DNA of 36,037 nt from a virus. Location: the IMG/VR virus record IMGVR_UViG_3300021197_001882, positions 1-36,037 of that record; one strand, given 5' to 3'. Every line of letters starts with the position of its first letter. Position 1 is the stretch's first letter. Shown here in pieces: positions 15,973 to 23,324 of this stretch. The position numbers and the translations under genes were made by a program. The notes below the pieces were generated by a model, which saw only the letters and a program-made list of their open reading frames with translations, ran no database searches and was not told the origin of the DNA.

Positions 15973-15980
15973 TATTTATA
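15973..15980 (-). promoter_or_regulatory. Perfect T4-type late promoter for gp18
   Basis: TATAAATA on the minus strand, 39 nt before the ATG at 15933; AGGAAG serves as the ribosome site. Confidence 0.75.
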
Positions 15981-16041
15981 AGAACACCCATAAAAACACC
16001 TTATTTGGCGAATCCCTTTAAAGGTATGGTTAAATAAACAT

Positions 16042-16374
16042 ATGCAACGCCCTATTTGTGAGACATGTGGACAGCGTCCTAGAGCAATAAACTACTATAA
16101 GGATAAGCAACCTTATTTTAGGAAGAAGTGTGAACAGTGCTTAAAGTTGCACAAGCCTGTGAAGCCATTATGGGTTGACAGTGGATACAAAGTCAAACGA
16201 AACTGTGAGGCTTGTGGATTTAAGCCTGTGCTAAGAGCGCAAGTTGTTGTATTTTATATAGATGGAAATCTCAAAAACGTAAGCAACCGTAATCTTAAAA
16301 CAGTCTGCTTAAACTGCAACGCTGAACTTATTAGTACGGGATGGCACCGAGGTGACTTAACACCTGATGCCTAA
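16042..16374 (+). CDS. Zinc-binding protein with degenerate HNH-like core
   Basis: A 110-aa basic protein with four CxxC pairs: Cys6/9, Cys30/33, Cys55/58 and Cys89/92, enough for two zinc sites. The C-terminal half, CEACG ... YIDGNLKNVSNRNLKTVCLN then CN, follows the HNH pattern DGN..NNS..NL..LC..C, but the metal-binding/catalytic His before DGN is replaced (VVVFYIDGN) and the final His is Asn. It may be a catalytically dead HNH relative used for DNA or RNA binding. It is on the plus strand and overlaps the convergent dNMP kinase gene by 44 bases. A palindrome, CCTTTAAAGG (16015-16024), lies just upstream and includes the likely AAAGG ribosome site, though at long spacing. Confidence 0.7.
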   Translation: MQRPICETCGQRPRAINYYKDKQPYFRKKCEQCLKLHKPVKPLWVDSGYKVKRNCEACGFKPVLRAQVVVFYIDGNLKNVSNRNLKTVCLNCNAELISTGWHRGDLTPDA

Positions 16375-16948
16375 GTTCGCTGATTGATGCATCGTTGTAT
16401 ACAATTTCATTGAACTGATCGTTAGTATCGATCCACTTCCATTCACTGGTATGAGTGTCCTCATCAGCCATAAAGTTACTACCAGTAGCATTGTCTAAAA
16501 CTGCTTTTGCCCACCAATCAGGATTATCTCCTCGCTTTATCATCCATACTTCTCCGTTTATTTCACGGATCATATCTTGTTCATTACGAAAACGTACATC
16601 AGGTATAACATAGTTACCTGGATTGTCTAGCAAGTGTTTCTTTAGTGTGCTTACCCAGATTCCTTCATCAAAGCCATTACGCATGCAATCAGTACCAAAT
16701 AACTGAAGCACCAAACGAGGAGTGACTTCCATTTTCGTTTCATTACTCCAAAAGTCGTCTCGCTGCTCACGCCACTGTCTTGATTCATCTGTGTCTCCTT
16801 CAAGCATTGCTCTATCCCAGCCAAAAATTGTGCTTACGCCATCCTTGAGCCTGTCAGCAAAACTTACTTTTTTAAATCCTTGTTCCACAAGAATATCGGC
16901 AACAGTCCCTTTACCAGAACCTATTAGTCCGCAAATACCAATAATCAT
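16331..16948 (-). CDS. 1: Deoxynucleoside monophosphate kinase (gp1-like)
   Basis: A 205-aa P-loop kinase with GLIGSGKGT at residues 7-15 and a VSFADRLKDGVSTIFGW segment like the A-x-x-(I/L)-K-D-x-x-x-x-x-(W/F)-G part of T4 gp1. LVLQLFGTDCMRNGF and NYVIPDVRFRNEQDMI correspond to the RRLMQALGTDLIVNNF and YYIVPDTRQDHEM regions of the T4 enzyme (241 aa). The T4 enzyme phosphorylates dGMP, dTMP and hydroxymethyl-dCMP to feed phage DNA synthesis. Here it lies between gp13 and gp18 in a late-gene block, with an AGAGG ribosome site and a 12-base gap from gp13, so it may be read through from the gp13 late promoter. Confidence 0.8.
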   Translation of the reverse strand: MIIGICGLIGSGKGTVADILVEQGFKKVSFADRLKDGVSTIFGWDRAMLEGDTDESRQWREQRDDFWSNETKMEVTPRLVLQLFGTDCMRNGFDEGIWVSTLKKHLLDNPGNYVIPDVRFRNEQDMIREINGEVWMIKRGDNPDWWAKAVLDNATGSNFMADEDTHTSEWKWIDTNDQFNEIVYNDASISELRHQVLSHLGAIPY

Positions 16949-16960
16949 ATAAACCTCTTA

Positions 16961-17716
16961 TTAGCCAATAATAAATGAGAGTGGATCACTACCATCAACA
17001 TAGTTGCGTAGTTCTTCATCGAGTTTGTCTATTTCAACTTGTGCTTCTGCTTTAAGTGCATCACCGTTTAGACTTGTGCCGCCTTGTGGTCCTGCAATTG
17101 TACTAAACTTTGAACGTGCCTCGCCCAGTGTATACTTTGCAAGTGCTAGTGCGTAGTCCTGAATCCATGGTCCAGCATGTCTGTCCTGTAGTAATCTTGC
17201 TTCTGGACGTAGGTTGTAAGTCCATAGCACAACTTGTTCTCCGCTTGCGCCAAATTTACGAAGCAGTGTAACAACTTTAGTAACAGGGTTAAATTCAAAA
17301 TTTACAAACCCACCAAACAATCTAGCACTTAGTTCCTGATACTGATAGTACATTTCATATGTTGCCATGCCGCCTATGCGTCCACTTTGTAACAAGTAAG
17401 TGTTCTGAAATGCTGCTTCAAACGGTTCAAACTGTGTACCAGTATCACTACTGCCGCTACCAACACTGCGTCTATACACCTGACGAACTTCTTCTATCTC
17501 GTCTGGCAGTGTGTATTCTTGCTGTTCTGTTACAATACTAAGAAATACATATGAACTTTCATAAGCATTTTGACTGCGCTGACGAAAACGTTTTACTGCC
17601 TTATCAATGCTATTGTCATAGTGTTCTGGATCTAGTTCAACATCAACCATACCATCGCCTAAGCGATAGCGAATGTAATCAGTTGTGTCTGCTCTTAAAC
17701 TTGCTAGTGTTGCCAT
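16961..17716 (-). CDS. 13: Neck protein gp13 (head completion)
   Basis: A 251-aa protein. DYIRYRLGDGMVDVELDPEH followed by YDNSIDKAVKRFRQRSQNAY parallels the T4 gp13 opening (V-x-L-R-R-L-G-A-P-x-I-x-V-E-L-T-x-x-Q-I-x-D-x-I-x-x-A-L-E), and YTLPDEIEEVRQVYRR is the expected next strand. WIQDYALALAKYTLGEARSK near residue 190 is also characteristic of neck proteins of this type. T4 gp13 (309 aa) and gp14 form the neck that seals the filled head and accepts the tail. The call could be confused with other neck/connector proteins, but position near gp14/gp15 supports it. Confidence 0.72.
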   Translation of the reverse strand: MATLASLRADTTDYIRYRLGDGMVDVELDPEHYDNSIDKAVKRFRQRSQNAYESSYVFLSIVTEQQEYTLPDEIEEVRQVYRRSVGSGSSDTGTQFEPFEAAFQNTYLLQSGRIGGMATYEMYYQYQELSARLFGGFVNFEFNPVTKVVTLLRKFGASGEQVVLWTYNLRPEARLLQDRHAGPWIQDYALALAKYTLGEARSKFSTIAGPQGGTSLNGDALKAEAQVEIDKLDEELRNYVDGSDPLSFIIG

Positions 17717-17739
17717 AGTGTGTTCCTGTTCTTACACAC

Positions 17740-17746
17740 TATTTAT
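17740..17746 (-). promoter_or_regulatory. T4-type late promoter for gp13
   Basis: AATAAATA on the minus strand, 23 nt before the ATG at 17716, with AGGAAC as the ribosome site. It overlaps the end of the 383-aa gene. Confidence 0.7.
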
Positions 17747-18897
17747 TACTTTACTGCCTTAAGGATAACAGTATCAGCGTTGATACGTCCGTTGAGTTTT
17801 GTCTCAACACCTTTAATATTGTCTAAGAACTTACGCAGTTGCACTTTACCACTTTTGTTAAAGTCTGATAGTTGTTGCTCTGGCTTGCGCAGTGTTTTTG
17901 CAATACTTTGCTTCTCGTCAAAAAACTGTAGCGTAGTACCTTTGACTTGTAGTGTAGCATGTTCTTCGGCGACATACTTGCCAATCTTGCGTGTCTTTAC
18001 ATTAAACACCCAAACTTCACTAGCATCAATAATCTCAACAGGATTTATGCTGGCTACTTTATACTTTTCGTCGGTTTTGCAATACTTCATTTTTGCTACC
18101 AACTTATCAGCACTCTTAGGCTTGGGTGTGCGTGTCTTACGAGTTGCTTTGCTTTCTGCTGTAATAAGATCACAAGCACCTAATATGCCACTAAACAATG
18201 TCACGCCACGCTTAATGGCTGCTTTGTCCAAGTGTGCATATCCTTCACGCAAATCTTCGTCTTGTTCACGAGCAGGTTGCTGTAGCATAATATACTCTGC
18301 TAGTGGACCTTCGTAGAACGCACGGATATGTCTAGCATGTGCTTGATTAACATTTAGTTTACGGAATAGTTTGACAGCGTCCAATCCTTTAAACTTGTCC
18401 GGATTGTTAATAAAGTCATCAACTGCTTCTTCAATCTCTGCAATAATATTGCCGCTTGCTTCCTTAATACGATCTTGGATGCTAGGCACATAAACATTTT
18501 TAGGCTTTTCTGCTTCCACTGCTTTGACTTCTTCAACAATAGATTCGCCTTTTTCTGCAAGAGCACCAAATCTACCTGACATCCAGTTGTGACTGTCCTC
18601 AGGAACTTGATCTGCCTTGTCATTAACCATATAATGACAGTAACAAGCAATATGACTGAATGCCATACTAGCATCACTATTTTTCAGAATGTATGTTGCA
18701 GTTTTTTTATCGTAAAACTTTTTTACATACAGTCTGATAATAGGCACATATTCCTTCTTATCTACATCAAAGTGAAAGAAGTCCTTGGCAACTTTGTAGT
18801 TGTCCAGGGGTGCAGCACCAGCGCCAGTTGTTTTACGGCGAGCCTTGGCTGCTTTTTTACGCTTGACTGGTTTACCTTTAAGAGCGGTTAATGCCAT
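17746..18897 (-). CDS. Conserved basic phage protein, unknown function
   Basis: A 383-aa protein. The N-terminus is strongly basic (GKPVKRKKAAKARRKTTG), which suggests nucleic-acid binding. It is followed by NYKVAKDFFHFDVDKKEYVP and a region like IKHYVKKFY...A.YILKN, a pattern I associate with T4-like marine phage proteins of unknown role. Residues 135-215 look helical. Residues 260-275 are again Lys/Arg/Pro-rich (RKTRTPKPKSADK). The C-terminal third has alternating strands (VWVFNVKTRKIGKYVAEEH). It is the last gene of a three-gene operon with a sigma70-type promoter at 19313-19340, and it overlaps the upstream gene by 20 bases. Early expression is therefore likely, unlike the surrounding structural genes. 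Confidence 0.7.
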   Translation of the reverse strand: MALTALKGKPVKRKKAAKARRKTTGAGAAPLDNYKVAKDFFHFDVDKKEYVPIIRLYVKKFYDKKTATYILKNSDASMAFSHIACYCHYMVNDKADQVPEDSHNWMSGRFGALAEKGESIVEEVKAVEAEKPKNVYVPSIQDRIKEASGNIIAEIEEAVDDFINNPDKFKGLDAVKLFRKLNVNQAHARHIRAFYEGPLAEYIMLQQPAREQDEDLREGYAHLDKAAIKRGVTLFSGILGACDLITAESKATRKTRTPKPKSADKLVAKMKYCKTDEKYKVASINPVEIIDASEVWVFNVKTRKIGKYVAEEHATLQVKGTTLQFFDEKQSIAKTLRKPEQQLSDFNKSGKVQLRKFLDNIKGVETKLNGRINADTVILKAVK

Positions 18898-19063
18898 CGT
18901 TCATAAACTCCAATTCCATTTGTGTTTCAAAAATACTTATATCCACTTGCTTAATCTCAATCATCTTTTCAATCAAACTAAGTGTTAGATTCTTACTTAC
19001 ACCATTACGAACACCATGTGCAATACACTCAAGGTCTTCGATATCTTTCAATAATTCATTCAT
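18878..19063 (-). CDS. Small helical protein, second gene of early operon
   Basis: A 61-aa protein, mostly predicted helix (ELLKDIEDLECIAHGVRNGV, then LSLIEKMIEIKQVDISIFET). Function not recognised. Its ATG overlaps the TAA of the upstream gene (TAATG), and its end overlaps the 383-aa gene by 20 bases, so the three genes are translationally coupled. That arrangement is the main evidence that it is real. Confidence 0.6.
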   Translation of the reverse strand: MNELLKDIEDLECIAHGVRNGVSKNLTLSLIEKMIEIKQVDISIFETQMELEFMNDGINRS

Positions 19064-19278
19064 TACACAACCTTTCCGTTAGCAATAATAGAGGACAACA
19101 TCAAGCGAACCTGCTTTAAGCGGCTCTCTAACTTACGAATAACTTTTGCATTATTAGTACCTGCAACTTCTTGCATAATAAATGCAGGAAGCAAACGCAA
19201 CTGCCTATCAACAACTGTTTGCTGATCTTCTGTGCTAAGTGCTACAACGAAATCCTTAAACTTTGCGTTACTAACCAT
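19063..19278 (-). CDS. Small basic helical protein, first gene of early operon
   Basis: A 71-aa protein with a helical, mildly basic sequence (KFKDFVVALSTEDQQTVVDR, then KVIRKLESRLKQVRLMLSSI). Function not recognised. It has a strong GAGGAGAG ribosome site and is the first gene after the sigma70-type promoter at 19313-19340. Small early phage proteins of this kind often bind host proteins, but nothing in the sequence identifies a target. Confidence 0.65.
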   Translation of the reverse strand: MVSNAKFKDFVVALSTEDQQTVVDRQLRLLPAFIMQEVAGTNNAKVIRKLESRLKQVRLMLSSIIANGKVV

Positions 19279-19312
19279 AATGTATCTCTCCTCAATTTCA
19301 ACTTACTATATT

Positions 19313-19340
19313 AATATAGCACCTTTTGAGGATGTGTCAA
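19313..19340 (-). promoter_or_regulatory. Sigma70-type early promoter
   Basis: TTGACA (19340-19335) is separated by 16 bases from TATATT (19318-19313) on the minus strand. The start is expected near 19306, about 28 nt before the ATG at 19278. The -35 box overlaps the TGA stop of the Smr gene. No late-type NATAAATA is seen before this operon. Confidence 0.75.
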
Positions 19341-19561
19341 CCTTTTTTAAGAGATATCTTGTAACTTCCTGGATTATTTGCGTTTGTCCATGCTATAACG
19401 TGGGGATGTTGCGCACACCAGCTCTGAAACTCATGCATAATAGCACCTTGCCCTGTAACAACAACCACAGTGCGTTGCTTATTATAGTATGCATCTGTTA
19501 TCCTACTATTAAATAGATTCCAAGCAGAGTGTATATTATGTCCATGTAAGTCAAGTTTCAT
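19337..19561 (-). CDS. Stand-alone Smr-domain protein
   Basis: A 74-aa protein that is essentially one Smr domain, as found at the end of MutS2 and in small bacterial proteins. The LDLHG motif is at residues 3-7 and TGQG at 36-39, with a helix (SAWNLFNSRITDAYY) between them and a terminal SYKISLKK strand. Smr domains have nicking or RNA-cleaving activity and in other systems act on branched DNA or on mRNA of collided ribosomes. The Met is only three residues before the DLHG motif, so no later start is possible. The late promoter TATAAATA is just 6 nt before the ATG and there is no Shine-Dalgarno site. Confidence 0.82.
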   Translation of the reverse strand: MKLDLHGHNIHSAWNLFNSRITDAYYNKQRTVVVVTGQGAIMHEFQSWCAQHPHVIAWTNANNPGSYKISLKKG

Positions 19562-19567
19562 CGAGGT

Positions 19568-19575
19568 TATTTATA
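19568..19575 (-). promoter_or_regulatory. Perfect T4-type late promoter for the Smr gene
   Basis: TATAAATA on the minus strand, then ACCTCG, then ATG at 19561, implying a leaderless or nearly leaderless mRNA. It is back-to-back with the plus-strand late promoter at 19580. Confidence 0.7.
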
Positions 19576-19579
19576 AGCG

Positions 19580-19586
19580 ATAAATA
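19580..19586 (+). promoter_or_regulatory. T4-type late promoter for gp14-gp15
   Basis: GATAAATA on the plus strand, 20 nt before the ATG at 19607, with AAGGAATAG as the ribosome site. It starts only four bases from the divergent Smr promoter. Confidence 0.75.
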
Positions 19587-19606
19587 CTACGCAATAAGGA
19601 ATAGAT

Positions 19607-20788
19607 ATGCCAAGAATTTCACTATGGAAAGACGGTGCTCATACCAACGATTATCGCTTCTTCGACAGACGAATGAAGGAGATGTTTACGATTGGTGGGA
19701 CTGGTATCAATGTACACAAATATTTGGGTGTAGCAGGTCAAGGCGGAAGTGATCCTAGCCAACCTAACTATCAAGAACCTGATCCATTGGGCATACAAGA
19801 TTTCTTATTCTTAGAGAACAGAGACAGAGTATACGATCAAGACATCTATAGTTTGCGTGGTATATACAGCGTAAGCGATACAGACTTTGATTTAAGTCAG
19901 TTTGGTTTGTTTCTAGCAAATGATACATTGTTTATTACACTCCACGAAAATGATATGCTAAACAATCTTGGACGCAAACTTATGTCAGGTGATGTTATTG
20001 AATTGCCACACCTAACAGACTTTAGCGCACTGGACGAAAGTGTAGAACTAAGCCTCAAACGCTACTATGTTGTACAAGAAGGTAGTCGCCCAAGTGAAGG
20101 ATTTAGCCCAACTTGGTGGAGTCATTTGTGGCGCATTAAGTGTACACCACTAGTAGATGCACAAGAATACAACGATATTCTTAATGTACTGCAGGAAGAT
20201 AGTGATGGTAACACCACAGACAATACGCTTCGTGACTTGCTTAGTACATACAACAAAGAACTTGAGATTTCAAACAAGGTTGTTGCTGCTGCAGAAGCAG
20301 AGGTACCAGAGAGTGGCTATGATACAAGTCAATTCTATATTGTTCCTACTGATCCAGTTACTGGCAGACCACTAGAATCCAAAGGTGTTAATGCTGATAA
20401 TACTGTGCAAAATGCAGACAGTACAGATGCAAGTGCAGATGCTAGACGCATTACGCCTACTAACACCAATGCTTATAGTGGTTATTTGATCGGTGATGGA
20501 CTTGCTCCTAATGGTGAACCTATTAGTATGGGTACTAGTTTCCCAAGTGACAGTCAAGAAGGCGACTTTATATTACGCTTGGACTTCCTACCAAACAGAC
20601 TGTTTAGATACAGCGGATCACGTTGGATTAAAGTAGAAGATGATGTGCGTAGTAAACTTACACCGGGCTCAGGCTCAACACAAATGGATGGATTTATTAA
20701 TAACACAAGCACATTTACTGCAGACGATAACACTACTGCAACCAGTAGACAGTCGCTTAGTGATGCACTGAAACCTAGAGAAGATTAA
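19607..20788 (+). CDS. 14: Neck protein gp14
   Basis: A 393-aa protein. After RISLWKDG and DYRFFDRRMKEMFTIGGTGI, the central part has FGLFLANDTLFITLHENDML and LMSGDVIELPHL, then WRIKCTPLVDAQEYNDIL. This is like the gp14 pattern in which a weakly conserved N-terminus leads into a GD-x-I-x-x-P segment and a W/Y-rich strand. The C-terminal segment, GDFILRLDFLPNRLFRYSGS followed by RWIKVED, is familiar from marine T4-like gp14 proteins. T4 gp14 is 256 aa, so this is a long form. It partners gp13 in the neck. Its last base overlaps the gp15 start (TAATG), the usual 14-15 neighbourhood. Confidence 0.68.
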   Translation: MPRISLWKDGAHTNDYRFFDRRMKEMFTIGGTGINVHKYLGVAGQGGSDPSQPNYQEPDPLGIQDFLFLENRDRVYDQDIYSLRGIYSVSDTDFDLSQFGLFLANDTLFITLHENDMLNNLGRKLMSGDVIELPHLTDFSALDESVELSLKRYYVVQEGSRPSEGFSPTWWSHLWRIKCTPLVDAQEYNDILNVLQEDSDGNTTDNTLRDLLSTYNKELEISNKVVAAAEAEVPESGYDTSQFYIVPTDPVTGRPLESKGVNADNTVQNADSTDASADARRITPTNTNAYSGYLIGDGLAPNGEPISMGTSFPSDSQEGDFILRLDFLPNRLFRYSGSRWIKVEDDVRSKLTPGSGSTQMDGFINNTSTFTADDNTTATSRQSLSDALKPRED

Positions 20789-22173
20789 TGCCACAACAAT
20801 TCTTTTATGATGAACAGATAAGACGTTTCCTATTGCAGTTTATTCGTGCATTTAGTAACTTTCAAGTTGAGTATGGCAAGGATCGTGCAGGTAATACTAC
20901 GCTAGTGACTGTGCCTGTCAAGTATGGCGATAGTACTCGTATGGTAAGCAGCATTATCCGTGAGAACAGTGAAAATAAAATTATACCAACTCCAATGATT
21001 AGTTGTTATATGACAGGACTAGAATACAACGCAGAGCGCAGACAAGATCCTACATTTATTGACAAGAAGCATATTCGTATGCGCAAGTTTGATCCTAATA
21101 CAAATGAATACAACACACAGCAAGGTAATGCATTTACAGTGGAACGTGTTATGCCTGTTCCATATACATTGCAGTTAAACGTGGATGTGTGGACTAGTAA
21201 TACCAATCAAAAACTACAACTAATGGAACAAATACTAGTACTGTATAATCCTGCACTTGAAATACAAAGCACAGATAACTATTTAGATTGGACAAGTTTA
21301 AGTTATATAGAACTTGCAAATGTACAATTTAGTAGCAGAAGTGTGCCTGTAGGTGTTGATGAACAAATTGATATTGCTACACTTTCATTTACTGTGCCAA
21401 TTTGGTTGACTGCACCTGCTAAGGTTAAGAAACTTGGTGTTATTAACAAGATTGTTGCCAGTATATATGATGATCAAGGTGGCATTGCAGATGGTGTTAT
21501 TGACGGACAAATACTACTAGGTGAGCGTATGAAATTTACGCCAATGAACTTTGGTATTATTATACTTGGCAACACTGTACAAATACTAGATCGCAATGAA
21601 ACTAGCACTAACAAAGTAGATTACACACCGCTAAATGATCCACCAGAAAAAATTGGCTCAGATGATGTTAGTTGGGCTGCACTTATCAATCAATATGGTG
21701 AACTACAAAGTGGTATAAGTCAACTGCGTTTAGAGCAAGGCTCTGCAGAAATAGTAGGCACAGTTGCGTTCCATCCTAGTGATCCACACAAACTGCTATG
21801 GACAATACAAAGCGATACTATTCCAACAAATGATATTCCAGCAGTCACAAAAATTATTAATCCTTTGCGTAGCGCACCTGGTGCAGGACTTGCGGCTGCA
21901 GCAACAGGGCAGCGTTATCTTATCCTCAATGATATTGGCGATGCAGACAATACAGACGGTCCAGATGCATGGGGAGATTTAGTAGCAGGCAGCAACGACA
22001 TTATTGAATATAATGGCACAGGTTGGCAAATAGCATTTGACAGTAGCACCGATTCGGGTGTACACTATATGACTAATGCAACCACAGGACTTCAGTATAA
22101 GTGGACCGGAACAGAATGGGTCAAGAGCTATGAAGGCGAATATCAAGCAGGCGACTGGAGCATCGTTATCTAA
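20788..22173 (+). CDS. 15: Tail sheath stabiliser / terminator gp15, extended
   Basis: A 461-aa protein. The start QFFYDEQIRRFLLQFIRAFS followed by NFQVEYG, then VPVKYGDSTRMVSSIIRENS, the ISCYMTGLEYNAERR segment, MPVPYTLQLNVDVWTSNTNQ, and FTVPIWLTAP, follow T4 gp15 closely (FYNSSFRRY, IRVPITYASKEHF, INLHLVDFSYNA, P..M.YELSIFTR). Gp15 caps the contractile tail and joins it to the neck. T4 gp15 is 272 aa; here residues after about 235 are an extension. Its last part, IIEYNGTGWQIAF and LQYKWTGTEWVKSYEG, is made of aromatic G-x-x-W units. Start codon overlaps the gp14 stop. Confidence 0.88.
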   Translation: MPQQFFYDEQIRRFLLQFIRAFSNFQVEYGKDRAGNTTLVTVPVKYGDSTRMVSSIIRENSENKIIPTPMISCYMTGLEYNAERRQDPTFIDKKHIRMRKFDPNTNEYNTQQGNAFTVERVMPVPYTLQLNVDVWTSNTNQKLQLMEQILVLYNPALEIQSTDNYLDWTSLSYIELANVQFSSRSVPVGVDEQIDIATLSFTVPIWLTAPAKVKKLGVINKIVASIYDDQGGIADGVIDGQILLGERMKFTPMNFGIIILGNTVQILDRNETSTNKVDYTPLNDPPEKIGSDDVSWAALINQYGELQSGISQLRLEQGSAEIVGTVAFHPSDPHKLLWTIQSDTIPTNDIPAVTKIINPLRSAPGAGLAAAATGQRYLILNDIGDADNTDGPDAWGDLVAGSNDIIEYNGTGWQIAFDSSTDSGVHYMTNATTGLQYKWTGTEWVKSYEGEYQAGDWSIVI

Positions 22174-22597
22174 CAGTAGTGTTGGAGCGTTATTTCTAAG
22201 CAAATCAACAAGTAGATACATGTTTGTACTGCGTAACGGCGCCAGGTATAATAATATGTGGGCATTTGTTGGCGGTAAAGTAGAAGCAGGTGAAACTGAG
22301 TATACTGCACTTCAGCGTGAAATTATTGAAGAGATTGGCTTTATGCCTCTTGTACTAAAAACTATCCCAGTAGAAAAGTTTACTAATAGTAAGAATAACT
22401 TTACTTATAGCACCTATGTATGTGTTGTAGAAGATGAATTCATCCCCAAACTAAACAGCGAACACAAAGGCTATGCGTGGAGTAAACTGGATAGTTGGCC
22501 CAAGCCACTACATCCTGGAGTATTTACTACGCTTCAAATTGAAGATATTGTTAACAAGATTAGAACTATCGAAAGTTTAATGTGCAATAGCACCTAG
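22076..22597 (+). CDS. Nudix hydrolase
   Basis: A protein of up to 173 aa with a complete Nudix box at residues 67-89: GKVEAGETEYTALQREIIEE followed by IGF, matching Gx5Ex7REUxEExGU. These enzymes hydrolyse nucleoside diphosphates linked to other groups, such as dNTPs, NADH, ADP-ribose or capped RNA; the substrate cannot be told. The catalytic domain seems to begin near residue 35 (VGALFLSKSTSRYMFVLRN). The longest frame starts 98 bases inside gp15; the next in-frame ATG is at 22130, also inside gp15, and no in-frame ATG lies between the gp15 stop and the domain. The start is thus uncertain and translation is probably coupled to gp15. Its 3' end overlaps the convergent gene by 21 bases. Confidence 0.85.
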   Translation: MQPQDFSISGPEQNGSRAMKANIKQATGASLSNSSVGALFLSKSTSRYMFVLRNGARYNNMWAFVGGKVEAGETEYTALQREIIEEIGFMPLVLKTIPVEKFTNSKNNFTYSTYVCVVEDEFIPKLNSEHKGYAWSKLDSWPKPLHPGVFTTLQIEDIVNKIRTIESLMCNST

Positions 22598-23323
22598 TCC
22601 TGCTAGGTTATAGTATTGTAAATAAGTAATTTCTTTAACATTGGGACACCAGTTATAGGCTTCAGGCATTAATCCAATGTCATTTGTTACATAATAAAAT
22701 TCAACATTATTATATGTCAGGAACGTTTTAGCGTTCTCTTGTGTGAACTTTGCGTTTGCACTTTGCATATTTGTTTCAGTATATGAATCATGTTCACCTA
22801 TATACATATTATCAAAAGAATCACTATAACAGGTCATTCCAACCATAAAAATTTGTTTATGTCCATCTGCACATGCAAGTCGTAATGCTAAATTACCTGC
22901 ACTACCTGTATACATCTGAGGATATAAATGAAAACTGCCTGAATGTGCTAGAATATTTTTTACATTACTATAAACAATATTTTCTTCAGTGTAATCACTA
23001 CTTGCAATGTCTGCGCAAATGTCTTTATTAATAGCAACTAAAAATGTTGGGATAAAATCTTTGTATAGTAAATTACATCCATAACTTTGACCTACACTAC
23101 GCACACCTCTAGCGCCGCCTGTTTGTCCTTTAAGCATTTTTAGATCAAATTTGCTTCGAGATTTGCTGTTTCCAATCACATGTGCAATGCCATCATGATC
23201 TTCATTAATGATGGTTTTTTCAACCCATGTCATGCTATTTGGATCGTTGCGTGTTTTCCAACTAGTATTTGCGCTGACCATCTCCCCCAAGTAGTCTGCG
23301 GTATAAAACCGACCTTGGGGCAT
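22577..23323 (-). CDS. GN-x-x-x-R / YGCN-family protein, glycosyltransferase-like Rossmann fold (copy 1)
   Basis: A 248-aa protein. HVIGNSKSRSKFDL, SYGCNLLYKDFIPTFLVAIN, a GSAGNLALRLACADGHKQIF segment and MVGMTCY suggest a Rossmann-like domain with a nucleotide-binding GN loop. The plan resembles DUF115/MptE-like proteins and GT42 sialyltransferase-like enzymes, though this is inferred from pattern. A second copy of the same family starts at the right edge of the window (35477-36037), so the two bracket the fibre cassette. It begins two bases after the stop of the fibre gene at 23325 and is probably read with it. Possible roles are modifying fibre proteins or host sugars, or helping fibre assembly. 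Confidence 0.6.
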   Translation of the reverse strand: MPQGRFYTADYLGEMVSANTSWKTRNDPNSMTWVEKTIINEDHDGIAHVIGNSKSRSKFDLKMLKGQTGGARGVRSVGQSYGCNLLYKDFIPTFLVAINKDICADIASSDYTEENIVYSNVKNILAHSGSFHLYPQMYTGSAGNLALRLACADGHKQIFMVGMTCYSDSFDNMYIGEHDSYTETNMQSANAKFTQENAKTFLTYNNVEFYYVTNDIGLMPEAYNWCPNVKEITYLQYYNLAGLGAIAH

Positions 23324-23324
23324 A

